From contig CALBTT010000119.1 in assembly GCA_937967645.1 (NCBI GenBank), positions 1 through 13,775 on the forward strand: a stretch of DNA of 13,775 nucleotides, read 5' to 3'. The notes under the pieces are model-generated. The model saw only the letters and a list, made by a program, of their open reading frames with translations, was not told the DNA's origin and searched no databases. The translations under genes were made by a program, and so were the position numbers. Positions 6,580 through 13,700 of this stretch are shown piece by piece (the stretch's first letter is position 1; every line of letters starts with the position of its first letter). Source of the DNA: an uncultured Zoogloea sp. Lineage in GTDB: Bacteria; Pseudomonadota; Gammaproteobacteria; Burkholderiales; Rhodocyclaceae.

Positions 6580-7391
6580 ACGCGCATTTCCGCCTGATCT
6601 GGGAGCTCAGTGTGGATCACGCGTTCCGCGGCGGGGTGGCGGACGAACTCGAATTCATCCTGGCCCCCGCCGGGCGCGACACTCTCGGCGTCATGCAGGC
6701 CCTGGTGCGGCAGCGGGACGGCCGCCTGCAGGTCATCATCGCCACCGACGAACTCGGCAATCCGCTGGGCGACTGTGTCGGGCGCAGCCTGCTTTTCGGT
6801 CTCGTCCCGCGCCACAGCAGCTTTGCTCTGTACACCCGCGCTCCCGCGCTGGCGGCCGGCGAGATCCCGCTTTACGCCAACACCGCCGACGCCCCGGACC
6901 GCCTGGCCGCAGCGCGCGGCATTCCCCGCAGCGATCCCCTGCGCCGTGACAGCGGCCTCGCCGATGCCGCCCCCTGGGGCCTCCTGCAGCTCATCGCCAG
7001 CAGCGAGCATGTGCGCCGTGGCCAGGCCTTCCAGCTGACCCTGGCGCCCCGCGAGGACATCCTGCGCTACTACGTGGTGCTGACTCCCGCCGATGCCGAC
7101 GATGCCGCCAGCCTGCGCATCGAGGACAGCGGCGCAGCCGGCGACGGCCGGGCGCCCATCGCCTTCCGCCGCATCGAATCCGATGCCCTGGGCCCCACTC
7201 ATCTCAGCCCGGCCCAGCTCGGCGGCGGCACCCGCCGCGTGGTGCTGTTCGAAGCCCTGGCGCCGGTTCCCCGGCGCGCCCGCGGCCCCAGCGGGCTCGA
7301 GCTGTACCGCCATGACGAAGTCCTGATCGGCCACCTGCCCCAGGCGGGCGCCGACCGCCCCGACGCCCAGTTCGTCGTCCATCTCAAGTAG
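6576..7391 (+). CDS. Unknown eCIS-associated protein, possible cap/adaptor
   Basis: This 271-residue protein matches no family I can name. It overlaps the DUF4255 stop by 4 bp and ends 25 bp before the sheath gene, so it belongs to the tail operon. There is no signal peptide, membrane span or obvious enzyme motif. The start (FRLIWELSVDHAFRGG, then EFILAPAGRDTLGVMQALV) alternates hydrophobic strands with charged turns. The rest also looks beta-rich, with a basic loop before the end (VPRRARGPSG) and a terminal strand AQFVVHLK. From memory, unnamed proteins at this spot in other eCIS loci have a similar N-terminal pattern (His-aromatic, then a Pro, a Thr and a Leu-rich helix). AlgoCIS has two cap proteins, so a terminator partner is a reasonable guess. 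This is inference from position only. Confidence 0.8.
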   Translation: MNAHFRLIWELSVDHAFRGGVADELEFILAPAGRDTLGVMQALVRQRDGRLQVIIATDELGNPLGDCVGRSLLFGLVPRHSSFALYTRAPALAAGEIPLYANTADAPDRLAAARGIPRSDPLRRDSGLADAAPWGLLQLIASSEHVRRGQAFQLTLAPREDILRYYVVLTPADADDAASLRIEDSGAAGDGRAPIAFRRIESDALGPTHLSPAQLGGGTRRVVLFEALAPVPRRARGPSGLELYRHDEVLIGHLPQAGADRPDAQFVVHLK

Positions 7392-7416
7392 TCCAGCGAA
7401 GAGGAGCGAAGCCGCC

Positions 7417-9384
7417 ATGCCCACCTACCGCACGCCCGATGTGTATGTCGAAGAGATCTCGGTCTTTCCGCCCTCGGTAGCCGAAGTGGAGACCGCGGTA
7501 CCGGCCTTCGTCGGCTACACCGCCCGCGCCACCCGCACGGTGAACAACGACCTGCGCAACGTGCCCACCCGCATCACCTCCCTGCTGGAGTTCGAGACCC
7601 TCTTCGGCGGCGCCCCCGCCCTGCAGCTCGCACGGGTGGACCTGGACGCCGGCAACCGCTTCCAGAGCGCGACCCTGGCCGCCACCAACACCAAGTACCT
7701 CTATGACAGCATGCGTCTGTTCTTCGACAACGGCGGCGGCAAGGCCTGGATCACCTCGGTCGGCGATCTGGATGACGCTGTGGACAAGGCCGCCCTGATC
7801 GAGGGTTTCAAGCGCGTCGCCACGGTGGATGAACCCACCATCCTGCTCGCCCCGGATGCCGCCGGTCTCGGCGCCGACGATCTGGCCGCGGTGCAGGTGG
7901 CGGCCCTCAACCAGTGCGGCAAGCTGGGCGACCGGGTGGCCGTGCTCGACACCCGCCTCGCCACCAGCAAGCTGGAGCACACCACGGTGGTCGAGGAGTT
8001 GCGCAACCGGGTCGGCATCAACCACCTCAAGTACGGCGCCGCCTACGCCCCCTGGCTCAAGCTCAACTACCCCAAGAACGTCGGCTACGCCGACGTGCGC
8101 GGCGTGCTGCGCAAGGGCGGCGTGGCCGTCACCCTGGCCAGCCTGAGCGGCGATGCCGGCGTCGTGTCCATCATCCAGGGGCTGGAGCAGATCCTCACCG
8201 ACAAGAACGGCCTCTCCGCCCGCCTCGCCACCGTCAGCGGCAATCCGGCCACGGCCATCTCCGACGCCTACGGCGCCGCCGTGCTGGCCTACCAGGGCGA
8301 ACGCAACGTCGGCAACCTGGAAGACCTCTTCGCCCTGGTCTTCCGCCTCGCCCCCATGCTCGACGGCATGGCCACCGGCGCCACCGCCTTCGGCCACCCC
8401 GGCCTGCGCGGCGACGTGCTCCGGGCCATCACCAACACCTTCCTGCCCGCCCTGCGCGAACTCATCGCCATCGAACGCGAGATGGACAACAAGCTCGGCG
8501 ACGATGCCGGCTACACCCTGCAATACAGCGATGTCGGCGCCCTCGCCCTGCCCGCCTGGGCCACCCTCTTCGACGCCGGCGCCCCGGCCATCCCCAATCC
8601 CGCCACGGCGGTCACCGGCGCCACCGATGCCGAGCTGCTCAACAGCGGCCTGGCCCACGTTCAGCGCCTCTACGCCCCGCTGGCCTCCGCCCTGGACGCC
8701 CTCACCGCCTCCGTCGACGCCTACCGGAGCAATGCCGAGGCCAACCTGCTGGAGAGCTTCGGCACCTACCGGGACATCCTCCGCGGGGTCGGCAGCGCGC
8801 TCACCGCCTGCCCGCCCTCGGGCGCCATCGCCGGCATCTACGCCCTGGTGGACAACCAGCGGGGCGTCTGGAAAGCCCCCGCCAACGTCAGCCTCACCGG
8901 CGTGATCGGGCCGACCTACGCCCTCGACAGCGACGACACCGACAGCCTCAACGTGGACGCCACCGCCGGCAAGTCGGTCAATGCGATCCGCGCCTTCGTC
9001 GGCAAGGGCACCCTGATCTGGGGCGCCCGCACCCTGGCCGGCAACGACAACGAATGGCGCTACATCTCGGTACGGCGCTTCTTCAACATGGTCGAGGAGT
9101 CGGTCAAGAAATCCACCTACTGGGCGGTCTTCGAACCCAATGACGCCAATACCTGGGTCAAGGTGCGGGGGATGATCGAAAGCTACCTGACCCAGAAATG
9201 GCGCGAAGGCGCGCTGGCCGGCGCCACCACCAAGGACGCCTTCTTCGTGCGCTGCGGCCTCGGCACCACGATGAGCAGCCAGGACATCCTGGAAGGCCGG
9301 ATGTACGTGGAGATCGGCATGGCGGTGGTGCGCCCGGCCGAATTCATCATCCTCAAGTTCTACCACAAGCTCCAGACGTCCTGA
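7417..9384 (+). CDS. Contractile tail sheath protein
   Basis: This 655-residue sheath subunit has the standard ends of the phage tail sheath family. The N-terminus reads TYRTPDVYVEEI, then VPAFVGYTA near residue 30, and a FETLFGG block near residue 60. The conserved C-terminal domain runs from about residue 520 (VNAIRAFVGKGTLIWGARTL, then EWRYISVRRFFNMVEESVKK) to FYHKLQTS. The hexameric rings contract to drive the tube into a target. The length is near that of T4 gp18 and longer than many eCIS sheaths (about 350-500), so the middle (about residues 90-500) likely forms extra outer domains. Only one sheath gene is seen, whereas Afp has three. The ATG has GAGGAG about 13 nt upstream. A very long antisense frame opposite it is a GC-bias shadow. 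Confidence 0.96.
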   Translation: MPTYRTPDVYVEEISVFPPSVAEVETAVPAFVGYTARATRTVNNDLRNVPTRITSLLEFETLFGGAPALQLARVDLDAGNRFQSATLAATNTKYLYDSMRLFFDNGGGKAWITSVGDLDDAVDKAALIEGFKRVATVDEPTILLAPDAAGLGADDLAAVQVAALNQCGKLGDRVAVLDTRLATSKLEHTTVVEELRNRVGINHLKYGAAYAPWLKLNYPKNVGYADVRGVLRKGGVAVTLASLSGDAGVVSIIQGLEQILTDKNGLSARLATVSGNPATAISDAYGAAVLAYQGERNVGNLEDLFALVFRLAPMLDGMATGATAFGHPGLRGDVLRAITNTFLPALRELIAIEREMDNKLGDDAGYTLQYSDVGALALPAWATLFDAGAPAIPNPATAVTGATDAELLNSGLAHVQRLYAPLASALDALTASVDAYRSNAEANLLESFGTYRDILRGVGSALTACPPSGAIAGIYALVDNQRGVWKAPANVSLTGVIGPTYALDSDDTDSLNVDATAGKSVNAIRAFVGKGTLIWGARTLAGNDNEWRYISVRRFFNMVEESVKKSTYWAVFEPNDANTWVKVRGMIESYLTQKWREGALAGATTKDAFFVRCGLGTTMSSQDILEGRMYVEIGMAVVRPAEFIILKFYHKLQTS

Positions 9385-9458
9385 TGCCCGGAACCGGACC
9401 GCGCTGAATCCCCCGCCGGCCCGCCCCGCCCCCGCCATCGATCGCGAAAGGAACCGAC

Positions 9459-9893
9459 ATGCCTGCCCAGTACCCCCTGCCCGTCTTCCACTTCACCGTC
9501 CAGTGGGGCGGCACCCGCATCGGCTTTTCGGAGGTCAGCGGCCTGACCCAGGAGAACCAGGCCATCGAGTACCGGGACGGCTCCTTCCCCGAGTACTCGT
9601 CGATCAAGATGCCGGGCCTGCGCAAGTTCAGCAACGTCACCCTCAAGCGTGGCATCGTCAAGTCGGACAACGACTTCTTCAAGTGGCTGGCCACCATCAA
9701 GCTCAACACCGTCGAGCGGCGCGACCTCACCATCAGCCTGCTCAACGAGAGCCATGAGCCGGTGATGGTCTGGAAGATCCACAACGCCTTCCCGGTCAAG
9801 GTGGAGGGGCCACAGCTCAAGGCCAGCGGCAACGAGGTGGCCATCGAATCCATCGAGCTGGCCCACGAGGGCCTCGAGCTGCAGAACGAATGA
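9459..9893 (+). CDS. Tail tube protein 1 (T4 gp19-like), likely main inner tube
   Basis: This 144-residue protein belongs to the gp19/Hcp-like tube family: FHFTVQW at the first strand, GFSEVSGL, then FSNVTLKRGIVKSDNDFFKW, LLNESHEPVMVWKI and a closing EVAIESIELAHEGLE. These blocks are the standard signature of contractile-tail tube proteins in eCIS and phages. Subunits form hexameric rings that stack into the hollow tube inside the sheath. It stands directly after the sheath gene with GAAAGGAA about 8 nt before the ATG. The 74-bp gap between is mostly GC-rich filler with no clear signal. The canonical form and position suggest the main (Afp1-type) tube rather than the initiator ring. Confidence 0.95.
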   Translation: MPAQYPLPVFHFTVQWGGTRIGFSEVSGLTQENQAIEYRDGSFPEYSSIKMPGLRKFSNVTLKRGIVKSDNDFFKWLATIKLNTVERRDLTISLLNESHEPVMVWKIHNAFPVKVEGPQLKASGNEVAIESIELAHEGLELQNE

Positions 9894-9909
9894 GCGGCCC
9901 AGCCCAGCC

Positions 9910-10353
9910 ATGTACACCCCGCCGGTCGGATTCCACTTCAAGGTCGAGGTCCTGGGCCTGCCGAGGGCCGTGGACGACGACGTGCGCTTCACGGAGGTCA
10001 GCGGCCTGTCCTTCGAGGTCACCACCGAGGAGGTGCCCGAGGGCGGCGAGAACCGCTTCATCCAGCGCTATCCGGTACGCGTCAAATACCCCGATCTGGT
10101 GCTCAAGCGCGGTCTGCTGAAGAGCTCGGCGATCTGGGACTGGACCCGCGACAGCATCGAGAACCTCGAGATCCGCCCCTGCAACGTGGACGTCAAGCTC
10201 CTCAACGAGGAACACCAGCCCCTGATCACCTGGCACCTGGTCGGTGCCTGGCCGGTCAAGTGGGCCGTCACCGACCTCAACGCCAGCAACAACGCGGTGG
10301 TCGTGGAGACCCTGCAGCTGGCCTACCAGTACTTCACCGTGGATAAATCCTGA
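9910..10353 (+). CDS. Tail tube protein 2 (gp19-like), likely tube initiator
   Basis: This 147-residue paralogue of the preceding protein shares FHFKV, FTEVSGL, LKRGLLKS, LLNEEHQPLITW, PVKW and LNASNNAVVVETLQLAYQ in the same order. Between the first two blocks and the LKRG block it is more divergent and more acidic (EVPEGGENRFIQ). In Afp and PVC a second tube protein of this kind (Afp5) forms the first ring on the spike hub, joining the hub's pseudo-sixfold face to the regular tube. Its place next to the hub genes fits that role. The ATG is 17 nt after the previous stop with no clear Shine-Dalgarno, so coupling is likely. An ATG overlapping the previous stop (9890) is in another frame and is not this gene's start. 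Confidence 0.93.
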   Translation: MYTPPVGFHFKVEVLGLPRAVDDDVRFTEVSGLSFEVTTEEVPEGGENRFIQRYPVRVKYPDLVLKRGLLKSSAIWDWTRDSIENLEIRPCNVDVKLLNEEHQPLITWHLVGAWPVKWAVTDLNASNNAVVVETLQLAYQYFTVDKS

Positions 10354-10361
10354 GGCCCGCC

Positions 10362-10523
10362 ATGCCCATCATCGTCGATGAAGTGGTCATCTCCGTCGAA
10401 GTCGGCAACGCCGCCTCCGGTGGCACCCCCACCCCGCCCGCGCCGGAAGCCGACCGGCAGGCCCTGGTGGCCGAATGCGTGCAGCAGGTGCTCGACATCC
10501 TGCGCCGGGACCTGGAAGCCTGA
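10362..10523 (+). CDS. DUF5908-type small eCIS protein (53 aa)
   Basis: This short gene fits into the 188-bp gap between the second tube gene and the LysM gene. The ATG has GAGG 6 nt upstream, overlapping the previous stop. The 53-residue product starts MPIIVDEVVISVEV. It has a Gly/Pro-rich linker (SGGTPTPPAPEA) and ends in a helix CVQQVLDILRRDLEA. This two-part design (N-terminal strand of the MPIEIRELVI type, low-complexity linker, C-terminal Cys-containing helix ending in Arg/Lys) is what I know for DUF5908 proteins. These tiny proteins lie between tube and LysM genes in many eCIS loci, near the place of Afp6. Its molecular role is not established. Assignment rests on pattern and place. 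Confidence 0.82.
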   Translation: MPIIVDEVVISVEVGNAASGGTPTPPAPEADRQALVAECVQQVLDILRRDLEA

Positions 10524-10541
10524 ACGCCGGAGCCCGCTGCC

Positions 10542-11210
10542 ATGCCCGACCGCGGACAGCTCGAACACCTCAGGATCGAGGCCTACACCAAGGCCGACTA
10601 TGCCGGCACGGCCATCGCCACCTTCGAGGCATACGTCAACCCTGCCGAACTGACCCTCTCCTACGAGATGGAGTACGACAGCGGCCAGGGCTCCGGCACC
10701 ACCGGCAGCCGCATGGACTTCAAGAAGATCAAGCCCGGCGACCTCAACCTGGCCTTCTTCATCGACGGCACCGGCGCCAACGGCCGGCCGGAGGACGTGC
10801 AGCGCAAGATCGAGTCCTTCCAGGAGGTCACCGGCTACAACGGCGACATCCACCGCCCCAACTACCTCAAGGTCATGTGGGGCCGCCTGCAGGTCAAGCG
10901 CTGCGTACTGAAGAGCGCCTCCATCGCCTACAAGCTCTTCAAGCCCAGCGGCATTCCCCTGCGGGCGGTGATCACCGCGGTGTTCACCGACACCTCTGAC
11001 GACCAGACCCGGGTGGCCCTGGCCCAGGATTCCTCCCCCGACCTCACCCACGTGCGCATCGTGCATGCGGGCCAGAGCCTCGCCGCCCTGTGCCACGAGA
11101 TCTACGGCGACCCGCGCCTCGCCCCGCGGGTGGCCCGGGCCAACGGGCTGGATGGCTTCCGCCACCTGGCGCCGGGCACCCGGGTGATCTTTCCGCCCCT
11201 GGAGAAATGA
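10542..11210 (+). CDS. CIS-tube/LysM domain baseplate hub protein (Afp7-like)
   Basis: This 222-residue protein has two parts. Residues 1 to about 160 form a tube-like (CIS_tube) domain, with FEAYVNPAELTLSYEMEY, a KPGDLNLAFFIDGTG strand, and then VMWGRLQVKRCVLKSASIAYKLFKPSG. Residues 169-222 form a LysM-type domain (VRIVHAGQSLAALCHEIYGD through LAPGTRVIFPP). The equivalent protein in Afp/PVC (Afp7) and T4 gp53 binds the hub and clamps the baseplate; the LysM fold there acts in assembly rather than in binding cell walls. GGAG lies about 9 nt before the ATG. The stop overlaps an ATG (11207-11209) that opens only a 21-codon frame. Confidence 0.92.
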   Translation: MPDRGQLEHLRIEAYTKADYAGTAIATFEAYVNPAELTLSYEMEYDSGQGSGTTGSRMDFKKIKPGDLNLAFFIDGTGANGRPEDVQRKIESFQEVTGYNGDIHRPNYLKVMWGRLQVKRCVLKSASIAYKLFKPSGIPLRAVITAVFTDTSDDQTRVALAQDSSPDLTHVRIVHAGQSLAALCHEIYGDPRLAPRVARANGLDGFRHLAPGTRVIFPPLEK

Positions 11211-11271
11211 AATTTCCGCCCCCCGCACGCTCCCCATCGCCGCCGCCCACCGGGAGTTCACCATCAAGGTG
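11201..11271 (+). other. Ambiguous translation start of the VgrG-like gene
   Basis: The segment holds three candidate starts. GGAG at 11201-11204 lies 7 nt before an ATT (11212) in the VgrG frame. The same GGAG is only 2 nt before ATG 11207, which is in another frame and stops at 11272. GGGAG at 11252-11256 lies 12 nt before GTG 11269 in the VgrG frame. A run of six C (11219-11224) lies where a one-base change would join the ATG frame to the VgrG frame and give MKFPPPRTLP. Which start is used cannot be settled from sequence alone. Confidence 0.6.
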
Positions 11272-12975
11272 AATGGCAGCCCCGTGCCGCGCACCCACCA
11301 GCTACTGTCAGCCAGCGTGTCGAGCAGCGCCGGGCATGTGGCCTGGGCCCGCCTCGCCTGGCGCGACGGGGACGCCGCCGGCAGCCGCTTCACCCTGGCC
11401 GACGACAGCCTCTTCATCCCCGGCGCCGAGGTCGAGATCCTCGCCGGCGCCGACACCCCCGACCGGCTGTTCAAGGGCATCGTGGTCGGCCAGCAGCTGC
11501 GCATCCGGGAGAGCGCCGCCCCCCAGCTGATCATCGAATGCCGCCACGCCGCCACCCGCATGAGCCTGCGGCGCCATGGCGCCACCTATCTGGAGATGAG
11601 CGACGCCGACGTGATCACGCAACTCTTCTCCGACGCCGGGCTGAGCATCACCACTGCCACCACCTCGGTCACCCACCCCCACCTGGTGCAGTACGACTGC
11701 ACCGACTGGGATTTTGCGGTGACCCGCGCCCAGGCCAACGGCCAGCTGCTGCTGACCCGCGCCGAGGCCCTCGAGACCCGGGTGCCCGACGCCTCCGGCG
11801 AACCCGTGGCGACCCTGCAGTTCGGCGCCACCCTGCTCGAATTCGACGCCCAGGTGGACGCCCGCGAACAGACCCGCGCCGTGCAGACCCTCACCTGGAA
11901 CGCCGCCGACCAGGCCCTCCACCGCCTCGACGCCAGCCCGCCAGCCTTCAGCGCACCGGGCAACCAGTCCGCCGACAGCCTGGCCGACGCGCTGAGGGTG
12001 GACAGCCTGCCCCTGCCCCACGTCATGCTCCCCGACGACGAGGCCACCGCCGCCGCCGAAGCCCGCCTGCTGCGCGCCCGCCTCGACCAGATCAGCGGCC
12101 GCGCCATGTGCCTGGGGCTCGGCCAGGTGCTGCCTGGCGACGTGGTGGAGCTGGCCGGCGTGGGTGCGCGCTTCAACGGCCGCGTGCTGGTCACCGGGGT
12201 ACGCCACGAGATGGATGCCAGCCAGGGCTGGCGCACCCACCTGCAGTTCGGCGGCACGGGCGAAGACCCGGCCCGGCGCCAGCGCCTGGAGGCCCGCCGT
12301 ACCACCAGCCTGCTGCCTCCGGTGCATGGCCTGCAGGTGGGCGTGGTCAGCGACAACGAAGACCCCCAGGGTGAATTCCGGGTGCGCGTCCGCCTGCCCC
12401 TGGTCGATCCGGACAGCGACGGCGTGTGGGCCCGGGTTGCCGCCGCCGACGCCGGCAACAACCGGGGCGTGATGATCCGCCCCGAGATCGGCGACGAAGT
12501 GGTGGTCGGTTTCTTCGACGACGACCCGCGCGCCGCGGTGATCCTCGGCATGCTCCACAGCAGCGCCAAGCCCGCGCCCCTCACGCCCAGCAACGACAAC
12601 CACGAGAAGGTCTTCCGCAGCCGCAGCGGCATCCGCATCCACATGGATGACGACAAGGTCGTGCTGACCCTCACCACCCCGGCCGAGCAGCAGATCGTCT
12701 TCGACGACGACAAGGGCGAGGTGCTGCTCAAGGACAAGAACGGCAACAGCCTGCGCATGGACAGCGGCGGCATCACCATCGAGTGCTGCGACACCCTGTC
12801 GATCAAGACCAAGGGCAGCACCCAGCTCGACGTCGGCAGCAATGCCGAGCTGAAGAGCGCCACCGGCACCGAGATCAAGGCCGGTACGAGCCTGAAGCTG
12901 GAAGGCAGTGCCGGCGCCGAACTGAGCAGCCCGGCCGTCACCCAGGTCAAGGGCGCCCTCGTGCAGATCAACTAG
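11269..12975 (+). CDS. VgrG-like spike protein (gp27/gp5 fusion, Afp8-like)
   Basis: This protein of 568 residues (from GTG 11269) forms the trimeric puncturing spike. Residues 1 to about 340 are the gp27-like hub. LLPPVHGLQVGVVSDNEDPQ near residue 348 opens the gp5-type OB fold, which includes GVMIRPEIGDEVVVGFFDDDPR and ends near residue 432. A connecting region follows (FRSRSGIRIHMDDDKVVLTL). From about residue 500 to the end there are short strand repeats (LSIKTKG, QLDVGS, AELKSA, LKLEGS) of the triple-stranded beta-helix needle. No effector domain is fused at the C-terminus. The start is uncertain: 19 codons upstream of the GTG are open and read IxAPRTLPIAAAHREFTIK, which looks like the true N-terminus of this family, so translation may begin at ATT 11212. 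Confidence 0.93.
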   Translation: MNGSPVPRTHQLLSASVSSSAGHVAWARLAWRDGDAAGSRFTLADDSLFIPGAEVEILAGADTPDRLFKGIVVGQQLRIRESAAPQLIIECRHAATRMSLRRHGATYLEMSDADVITQLFSDAGLSITTATTSVTHPHLVQYDCTDWDFAVTRAQANGQLLLTRAEALETRVPDASGEPVATLQFGATLLEFDAQVDAREQTRAVQTLTWNAADQALHRLDASPPAFSAPGNQSADSLADALRVDSLPLPHVMLPDDEATAAAEARLLRARLDQISGRAMCLGLGQVLPGDVVELAGVGARFNGRVLVTGVRHEMDASQGWRTHLQFGGTGEDPARRQRLEARRTTSLLPPVHGLQVGVVSDNEDPQGEFRVRVRLPLVDPDSDGVWARVAAADAGNNRGVMIRPEIGDEVVVGFFDDDPRAAVILGMLHSSAKPAPLTPSNDNHEKVFRSRSGIRIHMDDDKVVLTLTTPAEQQIVFDDDKGEVLLKDKNGNSLRMDSGGITIECCDTLSIKTKGSTQLDVGSNAELKSATGTEIKAGTSLKLEGSAGAELSSPAVTQVKGALVQIN

Positions 12976-12985
12976 GAGACGCAGC

Positions 12986-13258
12986 ATGCCCAGCGCGGCC
13001 CGCATCACCGACAGCAGCGTCCATGGCGGCCTCGTCATCGGCCCCGGAGTCCCCACCGTGCTCATCGGCGGGCTGCCCGCTGCGGTGCTGGGCGACCTGC
13101 ACGGCTGCCCCATCCCCCCGCCGCATCCGCCGGTCAGCCCCTTCGTGGCCGGCAGCGCCACCGTCCTGATCGGCGGCCGGCCAGCCCTGCGGGTCGGCGA
13201 CAGCTGCGGCTGCGGCGCCAGCACCGCGGTGGGTGAGCCCACCGTGCAGATCGGCTGA
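12986..13258 (+). CDS. PAAR-domain spike tip protein
   Basis: This 90-residue protein forms the sharp cone that sits on the VgrG needle. Two copies of the PAAR pattern are clear: VLIGGLPAAVLGD at residues 25-37 and VLIGGRPALRVGD at 60-72. VQIG closes the third strand at the C-terminus. SVHGG at 11-15 and candidate metal ligands H13, H39, H47 and C74 or C76 fit the family's single bound zinc, although the exact ligands cannot be assigned. No effector domain is attached. AGGAG overlaps the VgrG stop and lies 7 nt before the ATG. In Afp the PAAR gene follows the gp25 gene; here it precedes it. Confidence 0.94.
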   Translation: MPSAARITDSSVHGGLVIGPGVPTVLIGGLPAAVLGDLHGCPIPPPHPPVSPFVAGSATVLIGGRPALRVGDSCGCGASTAVGEPTVQIG

Positions 13259-13265
13259 GGCGGCC

Positions 13266-13694
13266 ATGAGCGACCGCGCCTCCTTCCTCGGCCGCGGCTG
13301 GTCCTTTCCACCCCGCTTCATCAACGGCGGCGTGCAGATGAGCGAGGACGAGGCCGACATCCAGGCCAGCCTGCACATCCTGTTCGGCACCGCCCCCGGC
13401 GAGCGCTTCCTGCACCCGGACTACGGCCTGGACATGCGCGCCCTGATGTTCGAACCCTTCAGCACCACCCTGCGCAGCGACCTCAAGGACCGCATCCAGA
13501 AATGCGTGCTCGTCCATGAGGCGCGCATCCGGCTGCTCGACGTGGATATCGACGACAGCCGGCTGCACGAAGGGGTGGTCTGCATCCGCCTCGACTACCG
13601 GGTGCGCAGCACCAATTCCCGCTTCAACCTGGTCTTCCCCTTCTACCAGGGCGAAGCGGCTGCCGCAGCGCGCACCGCCCATGCCGGGAGCTGA
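13266..13694 (+). CDS. gp25-like baseplate wedge protein (GPW/gp25 family, Afp9-like)
   Basis: This 142-residue protein shows the gp25 family pattern: FLGRGWSFPPRF near the start, then EADIQASLHILFGTAPGERFLHPDYGLDMRALMFEP, with the hallmark ILxTxxGERxxxPxxG in which Thr follows Gly here (FGTAPGER). An acidic region and a LDYRVRSTNSRFNLVFPF end follow. In T4 and eCIS particles gp25 links the wedges and templates the first sheath ring. The ATG at 13266 has GAGG 5 nt upstream. An in-frame ATG-less extension to 13233 overlaps PAAR and is not used. It is 6 bp from the next gene. Confidence 0.95.
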   Translation: MSDRASFLGRGWSFPPRFINGGVQMSEDEADIQASLHILFGTAPGERFLHPDYGLDMRALMFEPFSTTLRSDLKDRIQKCVLVHEARIRLLDVDIDDSRLHEGVVCIRLDYRVRSTNSRFNLVFPFYQGEAAAAARTAHAGS

Positions 13695-13700
13695 GCCGCC

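Noticed and set aside
7384..9438. A 684-codon open frame on the minus strand opposite the sheath gene
   Set aside because: Gly/Val/Ala/His-rich low-complexity product with no domain, caused by strong third-position GC bias in the real sheath gene.
9890..10120. ATG overlapping the tube 1 stop as start of a 76-codon gene
   Set aside because: It is in a different frame from tube 2 and gives a Ser/Arg/Pro-rich shadow product; tube homology requires the frame starting at 9910.
11308..13311. A 667-codon open frame on the minus strand opposite VgrG and PAAR
   Set aside because: Same type of shadow: repetitive Gly/Ala/Val/His product spanning several well-supported genes and their gaps.
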